Assembly: GCF_017581925.1 (NCBI RefSeq)
Contig: NZ_JAGEVG010000020.1
Span: 18,440-82,439 of the forward strand
Reading direction: 5' to 3'
From: Gelidibacter pelagius
GTDB lineage: Bacteria; Bacteroidota; Bacteroidia; Flavobacteriales; Flavobacteriaceae
DNA length: 64,000 nt
In this document: positions 1 through 8,885 of the stretch, piece by piece
How the letters are laid out: each line of letters begins with the position of its first letter
Numbering within the stretch: position 1 is the stretch's first letter
The notes under the pieces: generated by a model
Seen by the model: only the letters and a program-made list of their open reading frames with translations
What the model was told of the DNA's origin: nothing
Databases searched by the model: none
Made by a program: the position numbers and the translations under genes

Positions 1-377
1 TTATTTGCTCGTTCTGACAAGGCTACATAATACCCATTCTTCAATTCTTTATAGCCCTCGTCTGTTTGTTGATAAATCGTCGTGTAATCCAACTGGCTTT
101 TTAGATAAACTTCAACAGTATCTTGCGATCGGTTCTCAATTTCAAAGTGGAGCCAAACCGATGAGTTCACGGAAGCAATGAAGCTGGAATCATAAGGCTG
201 CCAAACAGCGTGTTGCCGAATCTCTTGAAATGATGTACTTCGATCGGAAAATACAGCCTTAACATGTGTATTGCTCAGTAAATTGAGCTTATTTGGAATA
301 GAATCGATCATAATCTGCCCAGAGATCTGAGCAAAACCCAATGATAAATAGCAAATTATGAACGCAAGGATTTTCAT
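1..377 (-). CDS. N-terminal part of a 7TMR-DISM-type sensor protein (runs off window)
   Basis: The frame opens with ATG at 377 and stays open to base 1, giving about 125 residues of a longer protein. It begins with a signal peptide (MKILAFIICYLSLGFAQ), followed by a beta-rich stretch containing VWLHFEIENRS and EVYLKSQLDYTTIY. That stretch resembles the extracellular domain 2 of 7TMR-DISM receptors, whose usual signature is a Trp-Leu-x-Phe strand followed by Asn. Such proteins normally continue into seven membrane helices and a kinase, cyclase or helix-turn-helix output. Only the periplasmic sensor half is visible, so the output is unknown. The family call rests on the strand pattern alone. 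Confidence 0.6.
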   Translation of the reverse strand, partial: MKILAFIICYLSLGFAQISGQIMIDSIPNKLNLLSNTHVKAVFSDRSTSFQEIRQHAVWQPYDSSFIASVNSSVWLHFEIENRSQDTVEVYLKSQLDYTTIYQQTDEGYKELKNGYYVALSERAN

Positions 378-660
378 TGTAGCTAAAATACCATTCTATT
401 TTTAAAAGATAGACCATGGTTTAGAATTTAGCTCCTTTGATTTAGTATTTGGTAGGTTCTGAGTTTTTTCTGACCTCGAAACCGTTTAAACTAACGAATC
501 ATTATATAATTATTGATTTCTAAGAATTTTCTTTTAGTGCGCTTTTAAAATTAATCATGGATAATACTACTGAAAACAGAGGAAACTTGACATTTATGGT
601 GATATTCACTATTAAAACATTCGGTCTGATTACCTATTCGTTTTTTTACTTGAATTTATT
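378..660. other. intergenic spacer between sensor gene and symporter
   Basis: No reading frame of note on either strand. On the minus strand upstream of the partial sensor gene there are near matches to the Bacteroidota -7 element (TATCTTTT near 402-409 and TATTTTAG near 384-391), neither perfect. No convincing terminator is seen after the symporter stop at 661. Confidence 0.4.
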
Positions 661-2100
661 TTATAGACCCCACAATATGGGTAGGATATAATAAACAAAT
701 AAGGTTAAAACAATAATTGATATCAGATTCATCCAAAAACCAGATTTAATCATATCGATGATTCTCAAATAACCAGAGCCAAAGACGACGGCATTTGGTG
801 GTGTAGCTACAGGCAACATAAATGCACATGACGCAGCTGTTGTGGTTGCTACAATTAACACAAAGGGGTTAACGTCTAAACTCACTGCAATTGGTGCTAA
901 AATTGGTAATAGCATAGCTGTGGTAGCTAAATTGGAAGTTATTTCCGTTAAAAAATTTACAGCAACTATAATAATAAAAACCAATAAAAACAGAGAAACT
1001 CCAATTAATAAATCAATCTGACTTCCCAACCATAACGCTAAACCAGTTTCTTTAAAACCTGCAGCTAAAGCCATGCCTCCACCGAAAAGTAAAATGATTC
1101 CCCATGGAATTTTTACAGCATCTTCCCAACCGATAATTCTTTGGTTTTTATTTTTTGTAGGTAAAATAAATAAAATCATGGCAGCACTCATCGCTATGAT
1201 CGTATCATCTATTCCTGGAATTATGGACTGAAGCACAAAGGAGCGTGTGATCCAGCAGATTGCTGTAAAAATAAAAACAATTAAAACGAGCTTTTCTTCA
1301 AATTGCATTGGTCCCAATTCTTTTATTAATCGATTGATCTCTCCTTTCCCTCCGGGAAATTCTTTTTGTTTAAACTTGAAAGCCACACGTGTTAAATAAA
1401 ACCATGCAATTGTTAATAATATAATTGAAATTGGCAGTCCATATTGAATCCACTGCCCAAAGGTGATTTCTATGCCGTAGGCTTTTTGAACAAACCCTGC
1501 CATTACTAAGTTGGGTGGTGTACCAATTAGCGTTGCAATTCCACCAATTGACGCTGAATAGGCGATACTGAGCATTAAAGCTTTTCCGAAATTAGTATTC
1601 TCATTTTCTATGGTTGTAGGGTTGTCTTTCAATTGAGCAACTATGGACATCCCCATAGGTAGCATCATGACTGCCGTAGCAGTATTCGAAATCCACATGG
1701 ATAGAAATGCAGTGGCCACCATAAAACCAAGAATTACTTTATAGATATTGGTCCCAATTCCTTTGATAATATATAAAGCGATGCGTTTATGCAAATTCCA
1801 TTTTTCGATAGCAATTGCCAAGAAAAACCCTCCCAAATAAAGAAACACATACTTATCACCATAGGCGGCAGTAGTATCTTCGATTCTCATAATACCTGTT
1901 AAAGGAAATAAGATTAAGGGTAATAGTGCTGTTGCTGCGATAGGAACAGCCTCTGTTGTCCACCATATTGCTACCCAAATAGTGACTCCTAACATAAAAT
2001 GGGCATTTTCAGGCATGCCTTGAGGTTTGTCTAAAAGTGTTAGGATAAAAAAGGATAACGGCCCAAGGATTAGAGCTATAGTTTTTTTAGGGAATGTCAT
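661..2100 (-). CDS. DASS family (SLC13-type) sodium:dicarboxylate/sulfate symporter
   Basis: A 479-residue polytopic inner-membrane protein, the usual length for the divalent anion:Na+ symporter family. Two paired sodium-site motifs are visible: SNTATAVMMLP in the first half and TEITSNLATTAMLLP in the second, plus GTPPN and a second PPNAVVFGSGY near the C terminus. Known members import succinate, malate, citrate or sulfate with sodium. It lies 110 bases downstream of the PL26-like gene on the same strand, separated by a hairpin, so it may be the last gene of the carbohydrate locus or have its own promoter. If it belongs to the locus, an acidic breakdown product is a plausible cargo. Substrate cannot be read from sequence. 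Confidence 0.88.
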   Translation of the reverse strand: MTFPKKTIALILGPLSFFILTLLDKPQGMPENAHFMLGVTIWVAIWWTTEAVPIAATALLPLILFPLTGIMRIEDTTAAYGDKYVFLYLGGFFLAIAIEKWNLHKRIALYIIKGIGTNIYKVILGFMVATAFLSMWISNTATAVMMLPMGMSIVAQLKDNPTTIENENTNFGKALMLSIAYSASIGGIATLIGTPPNLVMAGFVQKAYGIEITFGQWIQYGLPISIILLTIAWFYLTRVAFKFKQKEFPGGKGEINRLIKELGPMQFEEKLVLIVFIFTAICWITRSFVLQSIIPGIDDTIIAMSAAMILFILPTKNKNQRIIGWEDAVKIPWGIILLFGGGMALAAGFKETGLALWLGSQIDLLIGVSLFLLVFIIIVAVNFLTEITSNLATTAMLLPILAPIAVSLDVNPFVLIVATTTAASCAFMLPVATPPNAVVFGSGYLRIIDMIKSGFWMNLISIIVLTLFVYYILPILWGL

Positions 2101-2160
2101 TGAATGTGGTATTTATACGCTGTGAAGCTTAGGACGATGAAAACATTATAATTACTAATA

Positions 2161-2182
2161 AGCCATACTTAATAGTATGGCT
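2161..2182 (-). terminator. hairpin after the PL26-like gene
   Basis: Perfect 9-bp inverted repeat AGCCATACT / AGTATGGCT with a TAAT loop, 29 bases past the stop of the PL26-like gene. On the minus strand it is followed by an AT-rich stretch without a clean T run, so it may be a weak terminator, an attenuator or an mRNA 3' stabiliser partly separating the symporter from the upstream operon. Confidence 0.5.
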
Positions 2183-2210
2183 CATTGATAATTTTTACCG
2201 TAACCTCATT

Positions 2211-4829
2211 TTATTTAGAAACTTTCTCTTTCTCAGTTTTTTCTAACCAATACAGCAAATAAGGAATATTGTTTGCATGCGTCCATCCAAAAACTCGAAG
2301 ACCCATATTTAACTCCCAAATTGCAGCTCTATCTGAATCCTCTGGTAATCTTGAGATTTCCAATAAAGCATCACTAAATTCTTTTTGAGTAGTTGCGTTA
2401 CTTATTGTTATTGGAAGTTTTGAGACTTTTAACATCTCGGCCCTTTTTTGGGCTTCTTCAAAATAAGCTTTGTTCCCACTTAATTCGTATCCAAGAATTA
2501 GTGGATAGATAGTGGCTAAATAGGACTCCATTTTGTGGTTCAATGGCGGTACGTTTTTAACCCATCTGGCATGATCTATAAGTGCTTTCTTCACTTCTTC
2601 ACTTCCAGTTAATTGATAGTATTTATATAAGCCTTGAGCCACATAGGTTTGTGAATAGCCATATCTGTCCAATAAAATATTTCCGCCTTGTTCTTTTTGA
2701 AGGTCCAGCAAAATTCTTACACGATCATCCAGTTCAGTTTTATATTTTTCTAACTTGGTAGCGTCATAGAGTTCCATTAAATTAAGGACAGACAAATATA
2801 ATCTTCTGCCTCTTAAATCGTGATCTCCCCAAATTCTTTTTATATAGGTGTCTCCGGTCATTTTGGCAACTTCCAGCGCTCTTTGATCTCCTGTTATATA
2901 ATATGAAGCTATCCAACCTTGAATCCAAACATGGGCACTCAAGACGGCATTCCAGTGCTCACTAGCGTGTCTGAGGCCAACTCCTAAATAGGGTGTTGAT
3001 TCTGGTTCATCTTGATAATTCCAAAAATCTATTGACTCGTTAAGTTCTCCTATATAAGTTCTTTTTTTAGGCCAATGAATATTATCGACATCCATGGTAT
3101 GTTTACTCATGCTTTCGGCCATGTGATAGTATTTTGGATTGCCTGTTCGCATAAAATTTGTCCATAAACTAAAATCAGCGGTCGGCTCATTGTTGTTCCA
3201 CATATACCATTGATCATTGAAATAATAGGTTTTCATATCACCATAATTAAACATACCGTACCAAGATTCCCATTCTTGATTAAAGGCCATCCAATCGTAC
3301 TTATATTGTAAGGCATTTTCAAATTCTGGAAATTTGGTGCTATAAGGTGCCATATTTCCATAAACTTTAGAACCGGTATACCATTTTGGACTTGCATGGG
3401 CAATAGGAGGATCTAACACAAAATCCATTGTGTTTTCAATGATTTCTATTTTTTCCGCAGTATGAAAGTAATAAATGAACTCCGTAGTTTTAGTAATTCC
3501 TTGAGCGAAGTTGGCTAACATTTCACTATCTATCTTTGTATTCGCTCGTTCAAAACTCATAGGATCAATACTGGCTGGCCATACATATGCATTAATCGAG
3601 TTAGTAGTGGGGTCAATTTCTAATTCTTTGGGATATTCCTGAAGAAAGTTCTTTATTCCTATGCTAATCCCTTTTGACTTATCAGAAATATCAATCCATC
3701 CTTTTGCCCTTTCTGCATTTACGAGGGGTGATTTACCATTGAAAACCGTTGCGGAAAATCCTTTTTCTCTTTCTGTGGAAGTGGAAGTTTCCATAGCTTT
3801 CTTTTGCTGAGGTCCTATCTGTAAAACTCCCATCTTCTTATCGACAAGCGGCGCTTCAAATGCGTCATAAGCTTGAGTTGTGTTTAAATCCCTATCGGTG
3901 TTGGTTGAAGTAGAAAATTGAACCTCTTTATCTAAATGAAATTTAAAGGTTAAACCACATCCTGCAATTTGGTCATTAGGCTGGGTCCATCCTATATCGT
4001 CAGTTGAGGCTTCTGAAATAATATTTGTGTTTTGAGTAGCAATATTGGCATATTCGCCTTCTTGAATTTTATGTTTATCTGGTACACCGGTATAAGTGAG
4101 CGTGTGCAGTACTTTAATGTAACTCTTTCCTGCATAGGCGTGAATTCTTAATGTGAAAGGCGAATCGTTATTGTCACTTTGATTATATTTATATGTGCCC
4201 TCTATTCTAAATATGGTATGTAAAGGTCCGGAACCTTTTTCTCTGAAAACTTCATTGACGATGGCTTTTGAAAGATCAATTCCAGAATCGTCTAATATGT
4301 CTAAAAAAGTACCTCTATAGTTTTCTGGAGCAGATGCAATCAATTCATCTTTTGAGTACTCTTTGTCACCGTTTTTATCTATATATACTTCATCTAAAAA
4401 ACCATGTCCTTTCTTATTAATATTAAATTTTAAGGTCCCGGTGTTTACCACTATACCTCCAGTAGGTCTCATATTATTTGAAGAAACAATTCGATTTTCT
4501 GGTTCCATTGGATAGATGCCTTCGCCATATTCCAAAGTATAATTAGAGGCTTCATCTGCGAAAAAGAATACCCAAATCCATTTAATACTGTCGTCTGCCG
4601 GTTCCCATGTTGTAACTTCTGTAGTTTGAGATACAATTTCTTTCCCCTTACTATTTAGCATCCTAACATTATCAACTGAAAATAATTCGCCTTTCGGGAA
4701 CGGAATTCCTAAGGTTATCGGAGCCCCTTTTTTATTGTTTTCAATTTTTATAGGGACTTGTTTTTGGATTGCCGCGCTAATATTAAAAGTTATGATTAGT
4801 GCTAACAACAATAATATTCTATTTTTCAT
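2211..4829 (-). CDS. secreted PcRGLX/YetA-like protein, putative polysaccharide lyase (PL26-like)
   Basis: 872 residues with a signal peptide (cleavage after about residue 20). The N-terminal part (roughly 22-110) begins VPIKIENN and contains TLGIPFPKGELF, matching the RIFT-barrel opening of the PcRGLX/YetA family. A beta-sandwich middle (about 115-450) and an alpha/alpha toroid rich in Trp and Tyr (about 460-860) follow, which is the three-domain layout of exo-rhamnogalacturonan lyase PL26. The family includes many uncharacterised members, so the exact substrate is open. Its start codon overlaps the stop of the ROK kinase by 4 bases (ATGA), indicating translational coupling. With the deacetylases and kinase upstream, I infer attack on an N-acetylated acidic glycan in the periplasm or at the surface. 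Active-site residues could not be verified. Confidence 0.7.
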   Translation of the reverse strand: MKNRILLLLALIITFNISAAIQKQVPIKIENNKKGAPITLGIPFPKGELFSVDNVRMLNSKGKEIVSQTTEVTTWEPADDSIKWIWVFFFADEASNYTLEYGEGIYPMEPENRIVSSNNMRPTGGIVVNTGTLKFNINKKGHGFLDEVYIDKNGDKEYSKDELIASAPENYRGTFLDILDDSGIDLSKAIVNEVFREKGSGPLHTIFRIEGTYKYNQSDNNDSPFTLRIHAYAGKSYIKVLHTLTYTGVPDKHKIQEGEYANIATQNTNIISEASTDDIGWTQPNDQIAGCGLTFKFHLDKEVQFSTSTNTDRDLNTTQAYDAFEAPLVDKKMGVLQIGPQQKKAMETSTSTEREKGFSATVFNGKSPLVNAERAKGWIDISDKSKGISIGIKNFLQEYPKELEIDPTTNSINAYVWPASIDPMSFERANTKIDSEMLANFAQGITKTTEFIYYFHTAEKIEIIENTMDFVLDPPIAHASPKWYTGSKVYGNMAPYSTKFPEFENALQYKYDWMAFNQEWESWYGMFNYGDMKTYYFNDQWYMWNNNEPTADFSLWTNFMRTGNPKYYHMAESMSKHTMDVDNIHWPKKRTYIGELNESIDFWNYQDEPESTPYLGVGLRHASEHWNAVLSAHVWIQGWIASYYITGDQRALEVAKMTGDTYIKRIWGDHDLRGRRLYLSVLNLMELYDATKLEKYKTELDDRVRILLDLQKEQGGNILLDRYGYSQTYVAQGLYKYYQLTGSEEVKKALIDHARWVKNVPPLNHKMESYLATIYPLILGYELSGNKAYFEEAQKRAEMLKVSKLPITISNATTQKEFSDALLEISRLPEDSDRAAIWELNMGLRVFGWTHANNIPYLLYWLEKTEKEKVSK

Positions 4830-5689
4830 ATTCTAATTATCGTATTGTTATTTGATTTTTGGATGCATAAAGAGGCTGCACCTAATATTGCCGATCCTTT
4901 TGTTGTTGATACTTCAATTACTAAATTTTCGATTTGTTTTTGATAAGCAAAAGAACTCAAGCTTTCAAGCATGGTATCTTTAAAATGAGGATAGGCCTTG
5001 CTGATGGAGCCTCCTAAAAAAATGGCATCCGGTGCAAATAAATACAAGATATATTTAAGGGTTTCACCCAAATGTTCTCCATATTCTTTAAAGGCCTTCA
5101 ATGCGCATTCTTGTCCTTTTACTGCATTTGTTGCAACATCTCTGGCTGTTGAATTATAATGTTGGGAAAAGAAGAAACTTCCAGCGTAGTTTTCGATAAT
5201 ACTATCTTTATAAGGTAACATTCCTATTTCCCCAGCCCCACAAAGCACACCGTTATAAAGAGCTTTGTTAATTATTATTCCCATACCAACACCTGTACCT
5301 AAAGAAAGTCCTATAACATTGCTGTACTTTTTGGCTTCACCATATGTAAATTCACCCAAGGCGAAACAATTGGCGTCATTGTTTATAAAAACCGGAAGAT
5401 TAAATTCTTTTTCAAGGATTTGTTTCAATGGGATTTCCTTCCACGCAGGTATATTTTGTACATCATACACAATTCCATTAACAGCATCTACTACTGCTGG
5501 AACGCCAACACCAATGGCGAGAACTTTTGAGGTGAGATTCTCGCGTATAATTTGTATCAAATTTTGGAGATTAACATCGGCAGTGGCCGTGCTATCAACT
5601 AAAATATGAGCTTCATTTTTAATTGAATTACCTTGAACCGTACCAACATTAATTGTCGTTCCTCCTATATCTACACCTAGTATTTCCAT
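4826..5689 (-). CDS. ROK family sugar kinase lacking the usual zinc motif
   Basis: 287 residues. The phosphate-binding DIGGTT lies at about 7-12, the substrate loop INNDANCFALGE in the middle, and the adenosine/phosphate-2 stretch LSLGTGVGMG follows. ROK kinases phosphorylate hexoses such as glucose, N-acetylglucosamine or N-acetylmannosamine in the cytoplasm. The canonical ExGH plus CxCGxxGCxE zinc module is absent: the sequence reads GEIGMLPYKDSIIENYAG instead. This places it in a divergent zinc-free subgroup and leaves the sugar uncertain. It sits 10 bases after the MFS transporter and overlaps the next gene by 4 bases, so import, phosphorylation and depolymerisation are co-expressed. It could also act on a de-acetylated amino sugar. 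Confidence 0.85.
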   Translation of the reverse strand: MEILGVDIGGTTINVGTVQGNSIKNEAHILVDSTATADVNLQNLIQIIRENLTSKVLAIGVGVPAVVDAVNGIVYDVQNIPAWKEIPLKQILEKEFNLPVFINNDANCFALGEFTYGEAKKYSNVIGLSLGTGVGMGIIINKALYNGVLCGAGEIGMLPYKDSIIENYAGSFFFSQHYNSTARDVATNAVKGQECALKAFKEYGEHLGETLKYILYLFAPDAIFLGGSISKAYPHFKDTMLESLSSFAYQKQIENLVIEVSTTKGSAILGAASLCIQKSNNNTIIRI

Positions 5690-5699
5690 AGTCCCAATT

Positions 5700-6962
5700 T
5701 TAATTGCTTTTTTTAAGGCTTATGGTTTTGTTGTTTACTAAGGGCTTGGCCCAAAATCCAATAGATAGAATGAACAGTAAAGGAATGATGAGGAAAAACA
5801 ATGCTGCTCTTAAGCTAATAAGTTCACCCAACCAGCCAACGATAAAAGGGACAATAGCACCGCCCGCTATCCCAGTACATAAAATTCCTGAGAGAGAACC
5901 GTGGTGACTTGTAACCGAGTTAAGTGCCAATGAGAAAATAATGGACCACATGACTGATATGAAAAAACCTATAAGTGGAAAAGCTATCAACGCCACATTT
6001 AGAGAGCCAGTAATAGCTACTACAACTGTAACGATGGTCGTTGCGGTGGCCAGAATAAGGAGTTTTCTACTATCCATAATTTTTAAAAGTAAGAGCCCCA
6101 GAAGACATCCTATTGTGAGCATTGCCCAGAAATATGAGACTGTATCTGCACCAACGGTTTGTGCGTCAACATTGTGATACTCCAATAAAAATTGAGAGAT
6201 CCAGCTCCCTATCCCTTGTTCGGTCCCTACGTAACAGAAGATTCCTAAAAAATAAAGTATGGTCCACTTGTTTTTCAAAAGATTCATATAAGAACTTTTA
6301 TCTCCAGCTCTTTCATCTTCATTCTTTTCAACTTGTGGATACTTAATAAAAAGAACCACGATCAACATGATCAATGCGATAAATGAAAAGACAAAATATA
6401 AGGACACCCAAGGCAAGTCTGAAGGAACAAAGTCTCTCAACAAGCTAGCAACGGATTGTGAATTTAAGCTGACATCACTTACTAAATACTTATATAAATA
6501 AGGACTAGCAAAAGACGCCAAGCCAAATACAAGTTGTGCTAATACAGAATTGAATGCAAAATGTTCTTCACCTCCCGCAACTCTGAGCATTGGGTTAATA
6601 ACCACTTGAAGGACCGCCATACAACATCCCAAACTAAATAAAGTGATGGTAAATGTGATATAGCTCGGGTTGATCGCAAACAAAAACGAAGCGAGGGTCA
6701 TCACAAAAAATGATGCTACCAATAAGGTTTTGTTGCCATATTTTTCTGATAAAAATCCTGCAGGAATGGACATTACGCCATAAGCAATAAAAAACGAAAA
6801 TGGCAATAAGCCTGTGAGAGTTAGGCTTAAATCAAAACTCTGCTTAACGTCTACAATTATAGAGTTAAGAATGTTAGTTATAAAAGAGATCACAAAGAAA
6901 ACTAGCATTACCAATAATATGATATGGTAGAATCTCTTTGTTGCTTTATCTTGGTTAGTCAT
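5700..6962 (-). CDS. FucP/FHS-type major facilitator sugar transporter
   Basis: 420 residues with about 12 hydrophobic segments, the normal size for the fucose:H+ symporter branch of the MFS. Family-like features are the PAGFLSEKYGNK loop after helix 2 and VVINPMLRVAGGEEHFAFNS after helix 4, where FHS members keep NP and a Gly-rich turn. It probably imports the mono- or disaccharide released in the periplasm across the inner membrane. It lies 47 bases after the second deacetylase and 10 bases before the ROK kinase, consistent with an import-and-phosphorylate pair. The cargo (neutral sugar, amino sugar or other) cannot be decided from sequence. Confidence 0.85.
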   Translation of the reverse strand: MTNQDKATKRFYHIILLVMLVFFVISFITNILNSIIVDVKQSFDLSLTLTGLLPFSFFIAYGVMSIPAGFLSEKYGNKTLLVASFFVMTLASFLFAINPSYITFTITLFSLGCCMAVLQVVINPMLRVAGGEEHFAFNSVLAQLVFGLASFASPYLYKYLVSDVSLNSQSVASLLRDFVPSDLPWVSLYFVFSFIALIMLIVVLFIKYPQVEKNEDERAGDKSSYMNLLKNKWTILYFLGIFCYVGTEQGIGSWISQFLLEYHNVDAQTVGADTVSYFWAMLTIGCLLGLLLLKIMDSRKLLILATATTIVTVVVAITGSLNVALIAFPLIGFFISVMWSIIFSLALNSVTSHHGSLSGILCTGIAGGAIVPFIVGWLGELISLRAALFFLIIPLLFILSIGFWAKPLVNNKTISLKKSN

Positions 6963-7009
6963 ATTCAGTTATTAAATTAGTTGGATAGTTAGGTGTTTAT
7001 GTAGTGCTT

Positions 7010-7900
7010 CTATTGCTTTAGCATAGGAAAGAAGTGTTTAATTTCTTCATCAGTAGGCTGTTTGCCATACTCACAGATTTCAAAAAATTCTACGTTTTTT
7101 ACTTTTGACACATCTGCATTTGGATACCATTTATTTAAAGCCTCTAAGCCTGTCTTATCTAATGGTCTTCCTTTAAGAAATACATTCTTCATCCATTCAA
7201 AACGTTCGTTTTCTCCTTTAGGAATCTCGTCCATATTCATTCCCATGACCCATGGCATCCATTCAAATACTTGCGATTCATGAGCTGCAAAAGCTCTTTG
7301 CTTTTGTTCCATAACATCATCAATAACCACAGCGATGTCTTTAGAAAAAGGATAGGGTTTTTGAAAGTTATCTTGCATATATAGAAAGATTGGATTCTTT
7401 TGTAATGGCGGTGTGTCTGGTGCGACATTTGGAACAATAACTAAGTAGGCAGCATCTTGAACTGCAATCCCGGCATTTCTATGATCTGGATGATAATCAT
7501 TAGGTCGTAATCCAAGAACAATATCTGCATCCCAATCTCTAATGGCCCTAATGACTTGATGTCTGACCGCTAAGGTTGGAAATAATTCGGCGTCATGATT
7601 ATCTAAAACTTCATATTCAATGCCTAATATTTCACCAGCTTTTTGAGCTTCTGCACGCCTTCTTTTACCTAGTACGCCACCGCCCATATCTTGATGGCCT
7701 GCATCACCGTTAGTGAGGGCAAGAAATTTGACCTTGTGGCCTAGTTTAGCATATAATGCAGCAGTTCCACCAACACCAAAATCACAATCGTCAGGGTGGG
7801 CACCAATGGCAATGATCCTTAACGGAGCATTTGTTTTCTCTTGAGCAAAGGTGTGGAGGCTTATAAGAAAGGTGAATAATAAAAATCCTATTTTTTTCAT
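7010..7900 (-). CDS. secreted PIG-L family zinc deacetylase (copy 2)
   Basis: 296 residues with a signal peptide ending near FAQ (residue 20). The PIG-L/LmbE zinc motifs are intact: AHPDD at residues 34-38 (His35, Asp38) and HPDH at 137-140. Characterised family members remove the N-acetyl group from GlcNAc-containing glycolipids, mycothiol precursors or chito-oligosaccharides. Here the signal peptide argues for a periplasmic or surface role on an N-acetylated oligosaccharide. It is a close paralogue of the gene immediately upstream (11-base gap), with matching blocks along the whole length, including the shared tail EYGKQPTDE followed by FPML. Two similar deacetylases in one operon suggest different positions or chain lengths are attacked. 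Confidence 0.87.
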   Translation of the reverse strand: MKKIGFLLFTFLISLHTFAQEKTNAPLRIIAIGAHPDDCDFGVGGTAALYAKLGHKVKFLALTNGDAGHQDMGGGVLGKRRRAEAQKAGEILGIEYEVLDNHDAELFPTLAVRHQVIRAIRDWDADIVLGLRPNDYHPDHRNAGIAVQDAAYLVIVPNVAPDTPPLQKNPIFLYMQDNFQKPYPFSKDIAVVIDDVMEQKQRAFAAHESQVFEWMPWVMGMNMDEIPKGENERFEWMKNVFLKGRPLDKTGLEALNKWYPNADVSKVKNVEFFEICEYGKQPTDEEIKHFFPMLKQ

Positions 7901-7911
7901 CGTTTTTTATT

Positions 7912-8805
7912 TTAGTTATTTAACATTGGAAAAAGTCGTCTTATGTCTTCATCAGTAGGTTGTTTCCCGTATTCACACACCTCAAAAGATTCCACATGTT
8001 TGGCTTTTTTTGCTTTTTCTGATCCGTACCATTTTGTTAAAGATGCTCGTGCATTATCAGAAACAGGTCTACTCCAGGCATTGATAAGAAAGGTTCTCTT
8101 ATCCTTTTCGTTTTTAGGAACTTTTGAAAGCATTCCTGCAGTCCAAGGCAACCATTCATAAAACTGGGAAGTGTGTGCATCCAAAGCATCCATCTTCTTA
8201 TCAAAAACACTGGTAATATCAACAGTGATATCTGCTTTAAATGGAGTTGGTTTTTGAAAATGATCCTGTAGGTAAAGAAAAACAGGATTCTTTTTTAATG
8301 GCGGTGTATCTGGTGTGACGTTAGGAACGATAACCAAATAGGCTGCATCTTGTACCAGAACACCGGTATATCTGTGGTCTGGGTGGTAATCTACAGGTCT
8401 ATGCGTAAGTACGACATCAGCATTCCATTTCCTTATTTCTCTGATAACTTGGTGCCTTACTTCAATAGTTGGAAACAGTTCACCATCATGATTGTCAAGT
8501 ACGGTGTATTCTATACCCAATCTTTTGCCAGCTTCTTCTGCTTCAGCGCGTCTGATTTTTGCAAGATGACCACCGCCTTTTTCATAATGGCCTGCATCTC
8601 CATTTGTAACTGACACGAATTTGACCCGGTGACCCATTTCGGCAAATAATGCTGCCGTACCACCCATTTTATTATCACAATCATCAGGATGGGCACCAAA
8701 TACAATAATATTTAGTGGCTCCTTCACTTTCTCTTGTGCGTTGACAGTCGTAAGGCTAAATATAAAGCACGACGTAACCATCAATTGAATAATTTTATTT
8801 TTCAA
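7912..8805 (-). CDS. secreted PIG-L family zinc deacetylase (copy 1)
   Basis: 297 residues, signal peptide ending near VNAQ (residue 24). Zinc-binding motifs AHPDD (residues 38-42) and YHPDHR are both present. The fold and expected chemistry are as for its tandem neighbour: hydrolysis of an N-acetyl group from a sugar, at a mononuclear zinc site. It is the first gene after susD, separated by 80 bases holding a strong 13-bp hairpin, so its expression may be set lower than that of susCD. Divergence from its sister is concentrated in the last third, where substrate loops lie, which suggests subfunctionalisation rather than redundancy. I infer, but cannot prove, that it acts on the polysaccharide captured by SusCD. 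Confidence 0.87.
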   Translation of the reverse strand: MKNKIIQLMVTSCFIFSLTTVNAQEKVKEPLNIIVFGAHPDDCDNKMGGTAALFAEMGHRVKFVSVTNGDAGHYEKGGGHLAKIRRAEAEEAGKRLGIEYTVLDNHDGELFPTIEVRHQVIREIRKWNADVVLTHRPVDYHPDHRYTGVLVQDAAYLVIVPNVTPDTPPLKKNPVFLYLQDHFQKPTPFKADITVDITSVFDKKMDALDAHTSQFYEWLPWTAGMLSKVPKNEKDKRTFLINAWSRPVSDNARASLTKWYGSEKAKKAKHVESFEVCEYGKQPTDEDIRRLFPMLNN

Positions 8806-8842
8806 AATTGAAAATTTAGAGGTTAAAATATGATTTCATAGA

Positions 8843-8875
8843 AATTGGTCACACACTATTCATGTGTGACCAATT
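8843..8875 (-). promoter_or_regulatory. 13-bp perfect hairpin between susD and the deacetylases
   Basis: AATTGGTCACACA pairs perfectly with TGTGTGACCAATT around a 7-base loop. It begins 11 bases after the susD stop. No T run follows on the minus strand, so a simple Rho-independent terminator is unlikely. An mRNA-stabilising or processing structure that keeps susCD message more abundant than the downstream enzyme message is the better reading. Confidence 0.6.
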
Positions 8876-8885
8876 GAAAGTAATG

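Noticed and set aside
5265..5609. Plus-strand 114-residue frame inside the ROK gene
   Set aside because: Shadow of the minus-strand kinase; low-complexity composition and no domain.
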